A DNA stretch of 64,000 nucleotides from the NCBI RefSeq assembly GCF_040183065.1, contig NC_091122.1, positions 152,673,955 through 152,737,954 on the forward strand. Direction: 5' to 3'. Source of the stretch: Periplaneta americana. Lineage: Eukaryota; Arthropoda; Insecta; Blattodea; Blattidae. The stretch's first letter is position 1. Each line of letters starts with the position of its first letter. This document shows positions 1 to 12,196 of this stretch, one piece after another. The position numbers and the translations under genes were made by a program. Under the pieces are notes generated by a model, which saw only the letters and a program-made list of their open reading frames with translations, was not told the DNA's origin and ran no database searches.

Positions 1-690
1 CAGTTTCTCATTTCCGTTCTCATACCACCCAACACCCTTTTTGTCCACTATAAATTCCACCTGGACTATTCGGAATTCGTACTCAGGTTACCTGTGCGGA
101 AAACCGACACTTTAGCCTTTGGCTAACTGTGCGCCTAAAAATTAAAAAATGTAATGTTTATAATATTAAGTACAGTTGCATATTTTTAACAGATAGCTTA
201 AGAAATTTCTGTGCACAGTTGCGTGGATACGACAGTACGTTTTCGAAAGATGTCAGAGTCCTAGCTACAATAATGTAATGCTATATATTCAAGAATATGT
301 CCATGTGTGTCAGGTTTTTCTCGACCTAAACACATTGCAATATCTTTCACTATTGATCTCGGTCCATACATTCTTCATCCTTTGTATTTTTAATCTCCAT
401 ATTTTCTCTGATTCCATCTGTCTGTCCACGTGTTGACAGATCTATCGCATATCCTTCTCCCTGCTGATTCAACTTTGTGATCCGCTTATCAATCTTCCTA
501 TTCTGCATCCCTATGATGCTGTGTGCCATGCGAATATATATGCCTTCTAAAATCCCTTTGTTCATATCAATATATCAACTCTCTTCCGTTTTAGATTTAT
601 ACGTACGCATAGAAGTTACTCTGCACATGATTGTGGCAACACGTACTGTGGTATTTATGGGGATAAATTCCTTATAATTTTCTGATTATA
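1..690. other. No recognisable gene
   Basis: Ordinary AT-rich sequence. The short open frames around 350-680 have no recognisable domain, signal peptide or splice context and overlap on opposite strands. I see nothing to annotate here. Confidence 0.5.
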
Positions 691-708
691 ATACATTTGA
701 GACATTCA

Positions 709-1880
709 TTCATTCATTCATAGTATTCTACCCAAGGGCAGATCATTCACTACAAACCCAGCATTCTCCAGCCTTTTCTATTTTTTTATCTTCCTCTTTG
801 TCTCCTCATATGATCCATATATCTTAATGTCGTCTATCATCTGATATCTTCTTCTCCCGTTCACCATTCATTCCAGTGCATCCCTCAGAAGACAGTTTCT
901 TCTCAACCAGTGACCCAGCCAATTTCTTTTCTCCTTTCTGATCACTTTCAGCATTATTCTTTCTTCACCCGCTCTTTCCAACAACCTTCATTTCTTATTT
1001 TGTCTCTTCATTTCACACACTCCATCCTTCTCCATATCTACATTTCAAATTCTTTTAGTCGCTTCTCTTCACTTCGTCGTAATGTCCATGTTTCTGCCCC
1101 ATACAATGCTACACTCCATACAAAGCACTTCACTAGTGTCTTCCTCAGTTCTTTCTCCAGAGGTCCGCAGAAGATGCTCTTTTTTTCTATTAAATCTTCC
1201 TTTGCCATTGCTAATCTCCTTTTGACTTCTTGGCAGCAGCTCATGTTACTGCATATAGTACACCCCAAGTATTTGAAGCTGTCCACTTGCTCTACTGCCT
1301 CATTTACAATTCGCAAGTTTATTCTTTACTTTTCTTCCTATGACCATTGTCTTCGTCTTGTTGGTATTTATCTTCGTTCCATACTGCTTACAGCTGTCAT
1401 TTAGCTCCAGTAGCATATCCCTTAGTATCATCTCCTCTTCTGTTAACAATGCCATATCATCAGCAAATCTTATACACTTTATTCTTCTTCCTCCTACTAT
1501 CACTCCTCTCATGTTCTGAAAACAGTTCTTCATTAAATCCTTCAAGTAGATGTTGAACAAGGTAGGTGATAAAGGGCATCCTTGTTGTACTCCTCTCTCT
1601 ATTTCACTTCCTTCAGACATTTCTTCTCCTATCCTGGCTTTTACTCTTTATTTCATATGAAGATTACTGAACAGCCTCCTCCCTTTCCAATCCACACCAA
1701 TTTTCTTTAGGATCCCCATCATTTCATTCCGATCCACTCTGTCAAACGCCTTTCTAACTCTAAAAATACTAAGTTATACACTTCCTTATTTTTCTTTACG
1801 TATCTTTCGCCGATTGTTCGTAGCAATCCAGTTGCATCTCTCGTACCTTTTCCCTTCCTGAAGCCAAACTACTCTTCTTC
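709..1880 (-). mobile_element. LINE-A copy 1 (RTE-like non-LTR retrotransposon), 5'-truncated
   Basis: Reverse transcriptase of a non-LTR retrotransposon, read on the minus strand. In order come a decayed start with GFRKGKGTRDA (about 1868-1830), QQGCPLSPTLFNIYL, the catalytic FADDMALL box (about 1450-1475), NTNKTKTMVIGRK, and a C-terminal part with FKYLGCTI and LYGAETWTLRRSEEKRL. The 3' end at 709-720 is a short run of TGAA units, the usual tail of this family. The frame is broken between 1300 and 1316 and in the 5' part. Three more copies lie at 8437, 10019 and 33416. RTE-like is my reading of the RT motifs; the clade is not proven. Confidence 0.88.
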
Positions 1881-2106
1881 CATCTAAATTCGACTAATAA
1901 TTATTAATACGAAGTATACAAATAAGTATACTGTTACTAAAAACAGTATATTTTGAGACTGTTATAAAACACATGTTTCAGCTTTCATTTTCGGAACTAT
2001 TTGATTGCGTGTCCCGACAATTTGTCCCAGACATTTGGTAGTGCGACAATTGGTCCCAAGTTTGTAATTCGCACCAGACAGTTCGTACCGCAATAATAGT
2101 TAGTAT

Positions 2107-2296
2107 CACAGTAACAGCACGTTCTACTATACACAGTAGCCAAGCACTAGTTTATGAGGGCTGTAGGAACAATAGAATGTCCGATACTATTTCGCATTGT
2201 CTGTGATGAGGCGATAGTAGTAATCCTAGTGGTTAGCAACTATCTATGGATGCATATTTACTACGTATTGAGCTTCGTGACTGTATATACTAGACC
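2107..2296 (+). mobile_element. MITE family M1, copy a
   Basis: One of three copies of a roughly 190-bp repeat (others at 14094 and 21187). Shared landmarks are the phrase around AATAGA and ACTATTTCGCAT, then GGCGATAGTAG, TTAGCAACTATCTATGGATG, and a right end matching GCTTCGTGACTGTATATA. The right terminus is cut at 2296, where a hAT-type end (CAGCGGTGGCGAAA) begins. Confidence 0.7.
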
Positions 2297-2541
2297 AGCG
2301 GTGGCGAAAATGTAATCGTGCGCCGAGCCACTGTGTAACCTGCAACGCGCATAGCACCTATGGAGGGAGGCGGACACCCGAAGGGGAAGTGAAGCAACTG
2401 TCTGACTTATTAACGGATTTTCATTTTCCTTACGTCAAGCACTCAAATATAATTTTATACAGTACAAGGCTACAAATTAATGTTTAGTACGTGTAACGAA
2501 GAAAGAAATTAACAATAAATGAACAATATCACAACCTAAAA

Positions 2542-2769
2542 TTAACTGTCTTCAGAATGTCTCTGCGACAAAGTTTCAAAATCAGGAATTATGTCACTTA
2601 CTGCCAGTCGTAGTTGATCACGAAGGTATTTGTCTGTCAGTCGTAATCTAAATTTGGTTTTTACTATTTTAATTGTTGAAAATAATTTTTCACAAACGTA
2701 AGTTGTAGCGAACATGGCTTCAACAGAGCAAACGAAAGAACGAAGCTTCGGATATTTATTTTTTGGCAA
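2542..2769 (-). pseudogene. hAT transposase C-terminal dimerisation domain
   Basis: A 75-codon open stretch. Its core, YVCEKLFSTIKIVKTKFRLR and LTDKYLRDQLRLAVSDIIPD, matches the C-terminal hAT dimerisation motif of GTF2IRD2-like transposases. It ends shortly before the transposon's own end. It is a remnant, cut off from the upstream part by frame breaks. Confidence 0.8.
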
Positions 2770-4254
2770 AGATTTGAAAGTTCAACATTTGTCAAGTCCT
2801 TACATCTAGCTTTCATTTGACATCACATAGTAAATCAGTGAGTTCACATTGAAGAGCTAACCGCATTATTCGTACATCTGCTGAAAAAGAGTCGACGTAC
2901 AGAGATGATAACGATGATGATGATGATGATGATGATGGTAACAACAACAATAACACTTAACCTTTTAAAGTTTCATCAGTAACATGTAATATAATACAGT
3001 TTTATGTTATACAACCGTTTTCCTCGTAATACTTGTGAACAAATCATACATTTAATATTCTCACCATATTGACAGCAAAAAAATGCGTCCTCCAATCCTA
3101 CTTGGAACTTTCGTACATGGTTTCGAGAGAGACATACGCCACTCGCAGGTCAGAGACAAATACAAATGGAACGGAGTTTGGGGGTTGGCGGAGGCTAGAA
3201 GCAAGCGAAATGCACAGCTATCACTGCGAGCCACAATGTCTCGCGAGTCACGTTCTCGCCAAGGCTGTACTAGACTGTGGTAACAGTACCACAATACTAG
3301 TTCGTTCCATTGTCATATTTCCACGGATTATGAAATCGCCTCAATGAACGCTATCCGAGAGTTTTCCCATACTGTAAGCTGACTGGATGTCTCTTTCACT
3401 TAAGTCAGATTTTGTGGCGTAAGGTCCACAGTGAAAGTGCAGGAAGAACGAATTCCACGACGCTATAGCGCTGGCTTTTATACCATATGACTCGGACAAT
3501 GATAGACAAAACATCAAAGAAGCCTTCAACCTGCTGAGACGAAACAGTTCACATGATCTAGAGCAGCGGTGAGCAAAACTCGAGCTGCAGTGATTACATG
3601 CGACAGACAGCCTATGAAGTAAGGAGACGGAGGAAAGGTACTTGGCATGAAAACTACAATCAGTGGTGGTTCCATCTTGATCAATCCCGCGGATAAAAAC
3701 CTCAAGCTTTGCTGTATCAGTAATGTCACTGCTGTCATCAAGAGCCATTGAATAATATACGATTTTTCTTGCTTTTTTTTTTTTTTAACTTTTCTCTTGA
3801 ATATGATCAGGAATTTTCTAAATTGTTCTCTTGATAATTGGTCAAGAAATCGTAGTTTTTCACAATTAAAAACTTCTTATGGACGAGTTATTTAAGCTAT
3901 TTCAATCATTACTCTTTCGAGAAATTCTGTTCTATTAAAAGCCTTTAGAGCACGAGATATTTCAAACCCTATTAGGTAGCTGACTTCCTTATATTTATTT
4001 ATGTCATCTTTCTCTTCCTGGCTATGATTTAAGACATGTCAATTCCTAGCGTTTAACAGTTCGTTGACACATAATATTGAATCAGTTTTTCTACAATAGG
4101 GTATTATTATTAAACGAATAACTAATAATCCTCATCTAAAGATTAAAATTGAGATAAAACTTAATAATTTTATCCTTCTAGGGAAAAGATCTAAAAATAT
4201 CAATATTCATGCATGTACAGGAGAATTATAGAAACACATACTTAGTGGTCAGTA

Positions 4255-4266
4255 GTAGTAGTAGTA

Positions 4267-4331
<65 letters not shown>
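4255..4331 (+). repeat. (AGT)n then (AAT)n microsatellite
   Basis: Short AGT run followed by about 23 AAT units, inside the hAT remnant. Confidence 0.95.
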
Positions 4332-4332
<1 letters not shown>

Positions 4333-4639
4333 GATTATTCAGCGTGGCAATGAATGTTTCTATATAGGCCTGCTCCTAATTGAACCGTTGAGCAAAGTAA
4401 ACATATTACATTTTGTCCGACAGAACAACAAAAAAGTTCTCCTTTTCATTCTTAACGAAATCACCTCTTACTGCTTGTAGGGACAGAGTTTGTAGAGCGA
4501 CATGATACCGCCACTGCTTGCCTTCAGTACGTGAACGAAACGCACAGCAATGTACAGGAAACTCCTCGTACCCGTTTGAATGTCTGTGATTACACGATGT
4601 AATCACGACACCCGCTTTGGTCACCGCTGATCTGGAGCC

Positions 4640-4805
4640 AATATTTCAACATCTCGAGCAGAACTACGTACTTGTTCGTCTTCAACTCTCACCAGTACCT
4701 CAAATAGCACAGGATGCCACAATTACAACAGAAAAAATGTCCATGTCTGTAACGAGATTCGAACCCACGACAGTTACACTCATGAGCCCTTTAGTATAAC
4801 ATGAT
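4640..4805 (-). repeat. Possible tRNA-derived SINE fragment
   Basis: On the minus strand a B-box-like GGGTTCGAATCTCG is preceded by GGGCTCATGAGTG, an A-box-like spacing. No cloverleaf closes, so this is not a tRNA gene. Weakly supported. Confidence 0.35.
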
Positions 4806-5439
4806 TCGTATCAGTTATCTGTTGTAAGAAATATTTTCCATTAGCTTTTCTGATGTGTTTGTTGTTACGTACTTTACAGACGTGATTCGCCAATATTCGA
4901 CCTTCACTCAACCGTAGGAGGCACAGAATTAGCCATAAACTTCGATAACATGTATGACATAACGACTACAAGGTCAGGTGGTGCTTATTTATTGTTCTCT
5001 ATTCTATTGAAATTGATCACAATCTGGAAGCAGGGAATACCCTTCCGCCCATAATTCTCAAGTGCACGCCCGCACTTTAAATGTAAATAATTGCGCAAGC
5101 TGAACACACTGCTTGTCTGCTGCCAAAATGAGTTATGCTACGTCATTAAACAAGTGTTCTGATTGGTTACGTCACACCAGTCATCCACCGCACCTGCATA
5201 TTTACAGCTCACTATTAAGCTCTTCCTTGGCAGAATGAATAATTCCTCTGTCCTCTATGTATTAATGAATAATTATTGTATTGTTTATTTAATTATGTAT
5301 GTATCGGATTTGCTTAAGTAGTAACTTAATATTAGTAATTTATTTAACGTAATTTTAAACTGAAAAGCTCGAAGCTGTCGGATCTCAATTTAAACAAGAC
5401 AGAATATAAAAACTGCAACGAATTATCCATGCCGTATAT
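4806..5439. other. No recognisable gene
   Basis: No domain or repeat recognised. An inverted CCAAT motif (GATTGG) next to ACGTCA lies at about 5159-5174, a promoter-like pairing also seen near 55203-55258. Confidence 0.4.
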
Positions 5440-5484
5440 ATTATTTATTTATTTATTTATTGATTTATTTATTTATTTACTTAC

Positions 5485-5539
<55 letters not shown>

Positions 5540-6301
5540 TTCATCTATTTGTCTGTTTGTCTTTCTGTTTATTTATTTATTTAATTATTTATTTATTTAT
5601 CTATTTAATTATTTATTTGTTTATTTATCTATTTATCTATTTGTCTGTTTGTCTTTGTGTTTATTTATTTATTTATTTATCTATTTGTCTGTTTGTCTTT
5701 ATGTTTTATTTATTTATTTGTCTGTTTGTCTTTCTGTTTATATATTTATTTATTTATCTATTTATCTATTTGTCTGTTTGTCTTTGTGTTTATTTATTTA
5801 TTTATCTATTTGTCTGTTTGTCTTTATGTTTATTTATTTATTTATTTGTCTGTTTGTCTTTCTGTTTATTTATTTATTTACTTATTTATTTATCTATTTG
5901 TCATTGTGTTTATTTATTTATTTATTTATCTATTTGTCTGTTTGTCTTTATGTTTATTTATTTATTTGTCTGTTTGTCTTTCTGTTTATTTATTTATTTA
6001 TTTATCTATTTGTCTGTTTGTATTTCTCTTTATTTATTTATCTATTTATTTATTTATTTATTTATTTATCTATTTATTTATTTGTTTATTTATCTATTTA
6101 TCTATTTGTCTTTGTGTTTATTTATTTATTTATCTATTCGTCTGTTTGTCTTTATGTTTATTTATTTATTTATTTATTTGTCTGTTTGTCTTTCTGTTTA
6201 TTTATTTATTTATCTATTTATCTATTTTTCTGTATTTCTCTTTATTTATCTATCTATCTATTTATTTATTTATTTATCTATTTGTCTGTTTGTCTTTCTG
6301 T

Positions 6302-6336
<35 letters not shown>

Positions 6337-6845
6337 TCTATTTATCTATTTGTCTGTATTTCTCTTTATTTATTTATCTATTTGTTTATTTATTTATTTA
6401 TCTATTTGTCTGTTTGTCTTTCTGTTTATTTATTTATTTATCTATTTATTTATTTATTTTACTCTTTATCTATTTGTCTGTTTGTCTTTCTATTTATTTA
6501 TTTATCTATTTATCTATTTGTCTGTTTGTATTTCTCTTTATTTATTTATCTATCTATTTATTTATTTATTTATTTATCTATTTGTCTGTTTGTCTTTCTG
6601 TTTATTTATTTATTTATTTATCTATTTATTTATTTATTTATCTATTTGTCTGTTTGTTTTTCTGTTTATTTATTTATTTATTTATTTATCTATTTATTTA
6701 TCTATTTATCTATTTGTCTGTTTGTCTTTCTTTCTATTTATTTATTTATTTATCTATTTATGTATTTGTCTGTTTGTCTTTCTGTTTATTTATTTATTTA
6801 CTTATTTATTTAATTGTTTGTTTGTTTCTTTATTTATTTATGTAC

Positions 6846-6912
<67 letters not shown>

Positions 6913-6925
6913 TTTGTTTATTTGT

Positions 6926-6956
<31 letters not shown>
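5440..6956 (+). repeat. 1.5-kb ATTT/GTCT satellite with higher-order pattern
   Basis: Four-base units (ATTT, with ATCT, GTCT, GTTT, TTTG and CTTT variants) run for about 1.5 kb. The variants recur in a longer phrase: several ATTT units, ATCT ATTT, GTCT GTTT GTCTTTCTGTTT, then ATTT again. Because no 4-nt unit on this strand makes a stop codon, all three plus frames stay open for 400-500 codons with only I, Y, L, F, S, V and C. These are not genes. Confidence 0.97.
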
Positions 6957-7297
6957 TGTCTATAACAGGGCAAAGCCTCAATTACAATAGACAGTGGAAA
7001 TATTTACTTAGAACATAAAATTGGAGATAACATGTAAAAGAGATAAAAACAGATACAAATGCAAGATACAAGTGTAAATACAAATGAAAAATGAAAGAAA
7101 AAACAGACAAATACATACTATGTAAATAAAAGACACAGATACAAATATAAATGATAAATACAAAATAAAAAAGAATGGAAATATATAAATATAGATACCA
7201 GAATCAAAAGATGTAAAATGTAGCTATAAGTGGCAAATTACAGAGTAATAAATAGATAGATAGAAATACGTATTTTAAATCAACTACCTTCAGTATA

Positions 7298-7298
<1 letters not shown>

Positions 7299-7335
<37 letters not shown>

Positions 7336-7647
7336 TGGCTTTTAAGGAACCCGAAGGCTCATCGCCGCCCTCACATAAGCCCGCCAGCGGTCCCTATCCT
7401 GTGCAAGATTAATCCAGTCTCTATCATCATACCCCACCTCCTTCAAATCCATTTTAATATTATCCTCCCATCTACGTCTCGGCCTCCCTAAAGGTCTTTT
7501 TCCCTCCGGTCTCCCAACTAACACTCTATATGCATTTCTGGATTCGCCCATACGTGCTACATGCCCTGCCCATCTCAAACGTCTGGATTTAATGTTCCTA
7601 ATTATGTCAGGTGAAGAATACAATGCGTGCAGTTCTGTGTTGTGTAA
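7299..7647 (-). mobile_element. LINE-B copy 1, 3' end only
   Basis: The 3' end of a second non-LTR retrotransposon family. The minus frame reads [20 protein letters not shown], then [19 protein letters not shown] and [14 protein letters not shown] before the stop. The tail is a run of CTTA on the plus strand (TAAG on the element's strand). An 11-bp target duplication CTTCAGTATAT flanks it at 7288-7298 and 7648-7658, proving a severely 5'-truncated but complete insertion. Confidence 0.93.
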
Positions 7648-7658
7648 CTTCAGTATAT

Positions 7659-8060
7659 TAATAAGAAAATATTTATGTTTCATGTAAGAAATGCTGAAAT
7701 CTAGATGTCATGTTTTACATATTTCATTGAAATTTGAACACATTTTTAATATTGATGAATTTTTATGTGCAGAAGTGTTTGGTTTTTTATAATATAACAA
7801 TTGACGGTTTCTTAAATGTGATGTTCTAGCGTTAAGCTGGATTTCTGATAATATTTCGCTATTATCCAGTAGACCATATTATAATAAAAGTTGCTCATCA
7901 AGTAATCTACGACTGGCAAGAGACATTGAATTAAATTCAGGGTAGATTGTTGTACGAAATTTTGATATGGTAGGCCGAATAATGACTTTTTTTTTTTTCA
8001 AAAATAAAGATATCTTGAGAATCGTTCTTGATTTTTTTCAATTTGATTGCTATATGATTT
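7659..8060. other. No recognisable gene
   Basis: AT-rich sequence with a poly(T) run near 7987. Nothing recognised. Confidence 0.5.
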
Positions 8061-8063
8061 ACA

Positions 8064-8072
8064 AGTGACCAA

Positions 8073-8132
<60 letters not shown>
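8064..8132 (+). repeat. (ATT)n microsatellite
   Basis: About 23 ATT units. Confidence 0.96.
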
Positions 8133-8136
<4 letters not shown>

Positions 8137-8175
8137 TTGTATTTATTTTTTGTTCTCTGTAAGAATATTCTCTGA

Positions 8176-8283
8176 AACAAGTTACATGGTTGAGGTTTTT
8201 TCCGGGGTTTTCTCTCAACCCTATGAGAGTAAATGCTGGGTAACTTTCGGCGTTGGACCCTGCAATCATTTCGCTGGCATTGA
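8176..8283 (+). repeat. SINE-1 fragment (body only)
   Basis: Matches the body of the tRNA-derived SINE seen complete at 22103 and 52088: GTTGAGGTTTTTTCCGGGG, then AAATGCTGGGTAACTTTCGG and the ATTTCGCTGGCATT segment. The tRNA-like head and the 3' tail are missing. Confidence 0.82.
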
Positions 8284-8436
8284 GGGTCGGATTTAGATAC
8301 AGTCCCGCCCCTTGGCAGTGCTAAAATTTCCCGCCACCCCCAACTCTCACAAACAGTTTATGAGCAGCTATTATACAGGTCATGTTTAGTTTAAATTAGT
8401 TTTACATGAAATGTTACAATTCAGAAAACAATAAAT

Positions 8437-8645
8437 TACTGGAAACTGCCTATTGAAGGATGCACTGGAAGGAATGGTCAACGGGAGAAGAGTTCGGGGC
8501 AGCAGAAAAAGATATCAGATGATAGACGACACTGAGATATATGGATCATATGAGTAAATAAAAAGGAAGGCAGAAAATAGGAAAGACTGGAGAATGCTGG
8601 GTTTGCAGAGAAAAACCTGCCCTTGGGCAGGCCACTATGAATAAA
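8437..8645 (+). mobile_element. LINE-A copy 2, 3' end fragment
   Basis: Carries the last part of LINE-A (GGAAACTGCC, GATGCACTGGAAGGAATGG, then the end with GAATGCTGG and CCCTTGGGCAG) and closes with a TGAA-type tail at about 8640. It lies about 30 bp beyond the poly(A) signal of peptide gene 1, on the opposite strand. Confidence 0.85.
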
Positions 8646-8671
8646 TGAATATATTTGGTTACAGTTGCAAG

Positions 8672-8677
8672 TTTATT
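8672..8677 (-). terminator. Poly(A) signal of peptide gene 1
   Basis: AATAAA on the minus strand, 31 nt after the stop codon of peptide gene 1 (8710-8708). Confidence 0.65.
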
Positions 8678-8707
8678 GTAAAATTTTTACATGTTATTTT
8701 TTATGTT

Positions 8708-11077
8708 TTATCCCTCCTTATATTGCTGCAGGCAGACTCTTACTGGACGACATCCCCATTCTGAAACAAAAAAAAACCATTAATTAGCTTCAAGTTATAC
8801 CCAACGTTGCGGTTACTCTTGTAGTAGGCTTTTCAGCTAAAAGTTCATACCATAAACATAATGCACATACTTTCTTATTATACTTTCTATGTGTTTCGCA
8901 ATAATTCAGTTTACTTTTCTACTTCACATTAGGCCTACATTTCTGTTTTTATGCACGCGTATTTATAACAAACATACATGTTGTTGTTGTTGTTGGTCTA
9001 ATGTTTGGAATTTTGATTACATCAATTTTTTCCGTAGGTACTAATCAATGTAGTTCATGTGCCTTCTTGTCAGGAACTCACTTGTTCACTTCCAGACATT
9101 CCAGAAGACGTTCTTGATTCATATTTTACCATTGGAACAGAATTTTCATAAATATATAAATAAATATCGTAAATCCAAATCTTTGCAAATTATCGCAACG
9201 AAAAGCATAAATCATTCATTCCCAAACTGTCGTGGCTTGTAGCTAGTCTCAATTTAAGCATTGATTCCTTTCGACTGAGTCGTGTTTCACCACATCGGGA
9301 GAAACAGAATGTTCTGTTATTGCACGACAACGCACGGCCACATATCAGTCACAATACTACAAAGCAGATCAGAAAACTTGAATGGAAAACACTGTAACAT
9401 CCGCCTTACAGTCCTGATCTGGAACCATGCGATTACAATCTCTTTGGTAAACTGAAGGAATCCCTTCGCGGAACGAGGTTTGAAGATGACGACTCCCTCG
9501 TGCACGCTGCTAAAGAGTGGCTCAGACGTGTTGGTTCAGACTTTTACCCTGCAGGTGTACAGGTCCTCGTTCCAAGATGGCGTAAGGCAGTTGAAGGGAC
9601 GGGAATTATGTGGATAAGTGACATTTTGCTCCTAAAGGATGTATCTGCATTATATGAAAATAGCAAAGCTGTAGGATAAAAATGTAATGTTTAAATAAAT
9701 GTTGTGCATTCCTTTTAGAGTGACCCTCGTATCTTCGAGTGAAATAGTGTTCATCATATTGAATACTGGTACACAATAATAACAGTAACAGTTATAATGA
9801 TAATAATATAATATAAGATATGATATGATATAAGATATGATATGATATGATATGATATGATATGATATGATATGATATGATATGATATGATATGATATGA
9901 TATGATATGATATGATATGATATGATATGATATGATATTTTACGTGAAACAACGAGCCAACTCTTTCGGGCTGCAACGCCTAATGTAGCTCAAGTGTAAA
10001 GTATTAAATAAATAAAAAAAAAGTTAGGATAGGAGAAGAAATGTCAGGAGAAAGTGAAATAGGGAGAAGAATACGACAAGGAAGTCCTTTATCATTTACC
10101 CTGTTCAACGCACGGCCACATGTCAGTCACAAGACCACAGACCAGATAAGAAAACTTGGATGGAAAACACTGAAACATCCGCTTTACAGTCCTGATCTGG
10201 CACCGTGCGATTACCATCTCTTTGATAAACTGAAGGAATCCCTTCGCGGAACGAGGTTTGAAGATGACGACCCTGTTCAAAATCTATTTGAAGGATTTAG
10301 TGAAGAACTATTTTAGAACATGGGAGGAGTGATAGTAGGAGGAAGAAGAATAAAGTTCATAAGATTTGCTGATGATTTGGCGTTAGTAGCAGAAGAGGAG
10401 AGGATACTAAGGGATATGCTACTGGAGATAAATTACAGTTGTAAGCAGTATGGGATGAAGATAAATGCAAACAAGACGAAGACCATGGTTATAGGGAAAA
10501 AATAAAGAAAGTAAAAGTTCGAATTCTAAATGAGGCAGTAGAGCAAGTGAACAGCTTCAAATACTTGAGGTGTACTATAAGCAGTAACATGACCTGCTGC
10601 CAGGAGTCAGAAGGAGGATAACAATGGCACAGGAAGCTTTTAATAGAAAACAAAAATGTGTTTTGCGGAACTATAAAAAAAAACTGAGGAAGTGACCAGT
10701 GAAGTGCTTCGTGTGGAGTACTGCATTTTTATGGGCAGAAGAATGGATATTACGACGAAGTGGAGAGAATGGAGCGTGTGAAATGGAAAGACAGAATAAG
10801 AAATTGAGCTACAAAGAGTGGGTGAAGAAATAATGATTATGAAACTGATCAGGAAGAGAAAAGGAATTGGTTGGGTCACTGGCTGAGAAGAAACTGCCTA
10901 CTGAAGGATGCACTGGAAGGAATAGTGAACGGGAGAAGAGTTCGAGGCGGAAGAAGATATGAGATGATAAACGACATTAACATAATATGGATCATACGAG
11001 GAGACAAAGAGGAAGGCAGAAAATAGAAAAGATTGGAGAATGCTGGATTTGGAGCCCTTGAATAGAAAAATATGAAC

Positions 11078-11141
<64 letters not shown>

Positions 11142-12138
11142 GTCTCTACTTACGGCCTTGGGGAGCTGCATCAACCATGTTGAACACCTGGAACAATGAA
11201 TCCGTATGATAAATGACTGGCACTTTCAACGCAGTATAAAGGTATTGTCATCATTTGTTTCAATGTAGCGTAAAATTTCATTAAAGGAAATTATAAATAA
11301 TTGCCAGAAACAAATCATAATTACACATTTATACAGCTCATATGATTGATTATTTCGAGTTTATCCAATTCACAAGTAATTATGACAATACCCAACTTTG
11401 CGTAATTAATTCCATTAATGAATATTTATTATAGTAGCAGAGGTTTATTTTATGTTCGCTTAAAACTTCGGTCAGTACTTAATTTATTATTATGAGTTAA
11501 TTTAGGAATTTTGTTTAGGCTGGACTACTGTAGATTACACTGATTTAGAAAAGGTCAAATTAGGTTAGAAGATAACGGATTGAACGGTCCCGAATTCAAT
11601 TCCTGTGACGGGATTTTCCTCATTGTCAAGAACTTTCAGCACGACCTCGAGACCTGCCCATCGTCCTATGAAATTGATTACCGGCTCCTTCCCAGGGATA
11701 AAAATTTGATCGGAGCGTAGTGCCGACCACAACACCTCATTCTGTTACTGAGTTCATGAAAACTTAAGCTTTATGCGCCAGATCCGTTGTGGCCTCTAAA
11801 GGCATCCCTTTACCTTTTAGGTTAGGTCTGAGGCATCTTCCTTTAGGACTCGCCTTACGGAATGCGCGCTGTTTGGAGTCCTAGTGGAGAAAGAAATTTT
11901 CTCATTAAATTTCCGCCAGTGTATGAAACCGGTGCCCACCCAGCATCATGATGTATTTGGGAAGCTACGATAGGTAGCGAAATCCGGTTACGAAAATCAG
12001 CTATAACGGTTGGGGGGATCATCGTGCTAACCACACGATATCTCCATTTTGATTAGATGATCGTCCACCTCTGCTTCGGCATGTGGCCATCAGCCGGCTG
12101 GTCGGCCTGAGCCCTTAAAGGGCTGTAGCGCAACGGAG

Positions 12139-12196
<58 letters not shown>

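Larger units (their letters stand above)
2297..4626 (-). mobile_element. Decayed hAT transposon with GTF2IRD2-like transposase
   Basis: A hAT-superfamily transposase read on the minus strand. The middle (about 3748-3690) has MALDDSSDITDTAKLEVF and IRGID, typical of the GTF2IRD2/ZBED-like group of hAT transposases. Upstream, about 4000-3860, an open stretch reads YLIGFEISRALKAF. The C-terminal dimerisation block at 2769-2542 has YVCEKLFSTIKIVKTKFRLR then LTDKYLRDQLRLAVSDI. The low end (2297) reads CAGCGGTGGCGAAA and the high end (4626) is its approximate reverse, TTTGGTCACCGCTG, fitting hAT terminal repeats. The reading frame is broken in several places and an ATG/GAT microsatellite lies at 2906-2937. 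I could not match an 8-bp target duplication, so the ends are provisional. Confidence 0.72.

Noticed and set aside
3061-3347. Overlapping frames on both strands
   Set aside because: No domain, no splice context; they lie in decayed hAT sequence.
5460-7018. Open frames of 418-501 codons rich in I, Y, L, F, S and C
   Set aside because: They lie in a tetranucleotide satellite without stop codons in any plus frame; the composition mirrors the repeat.
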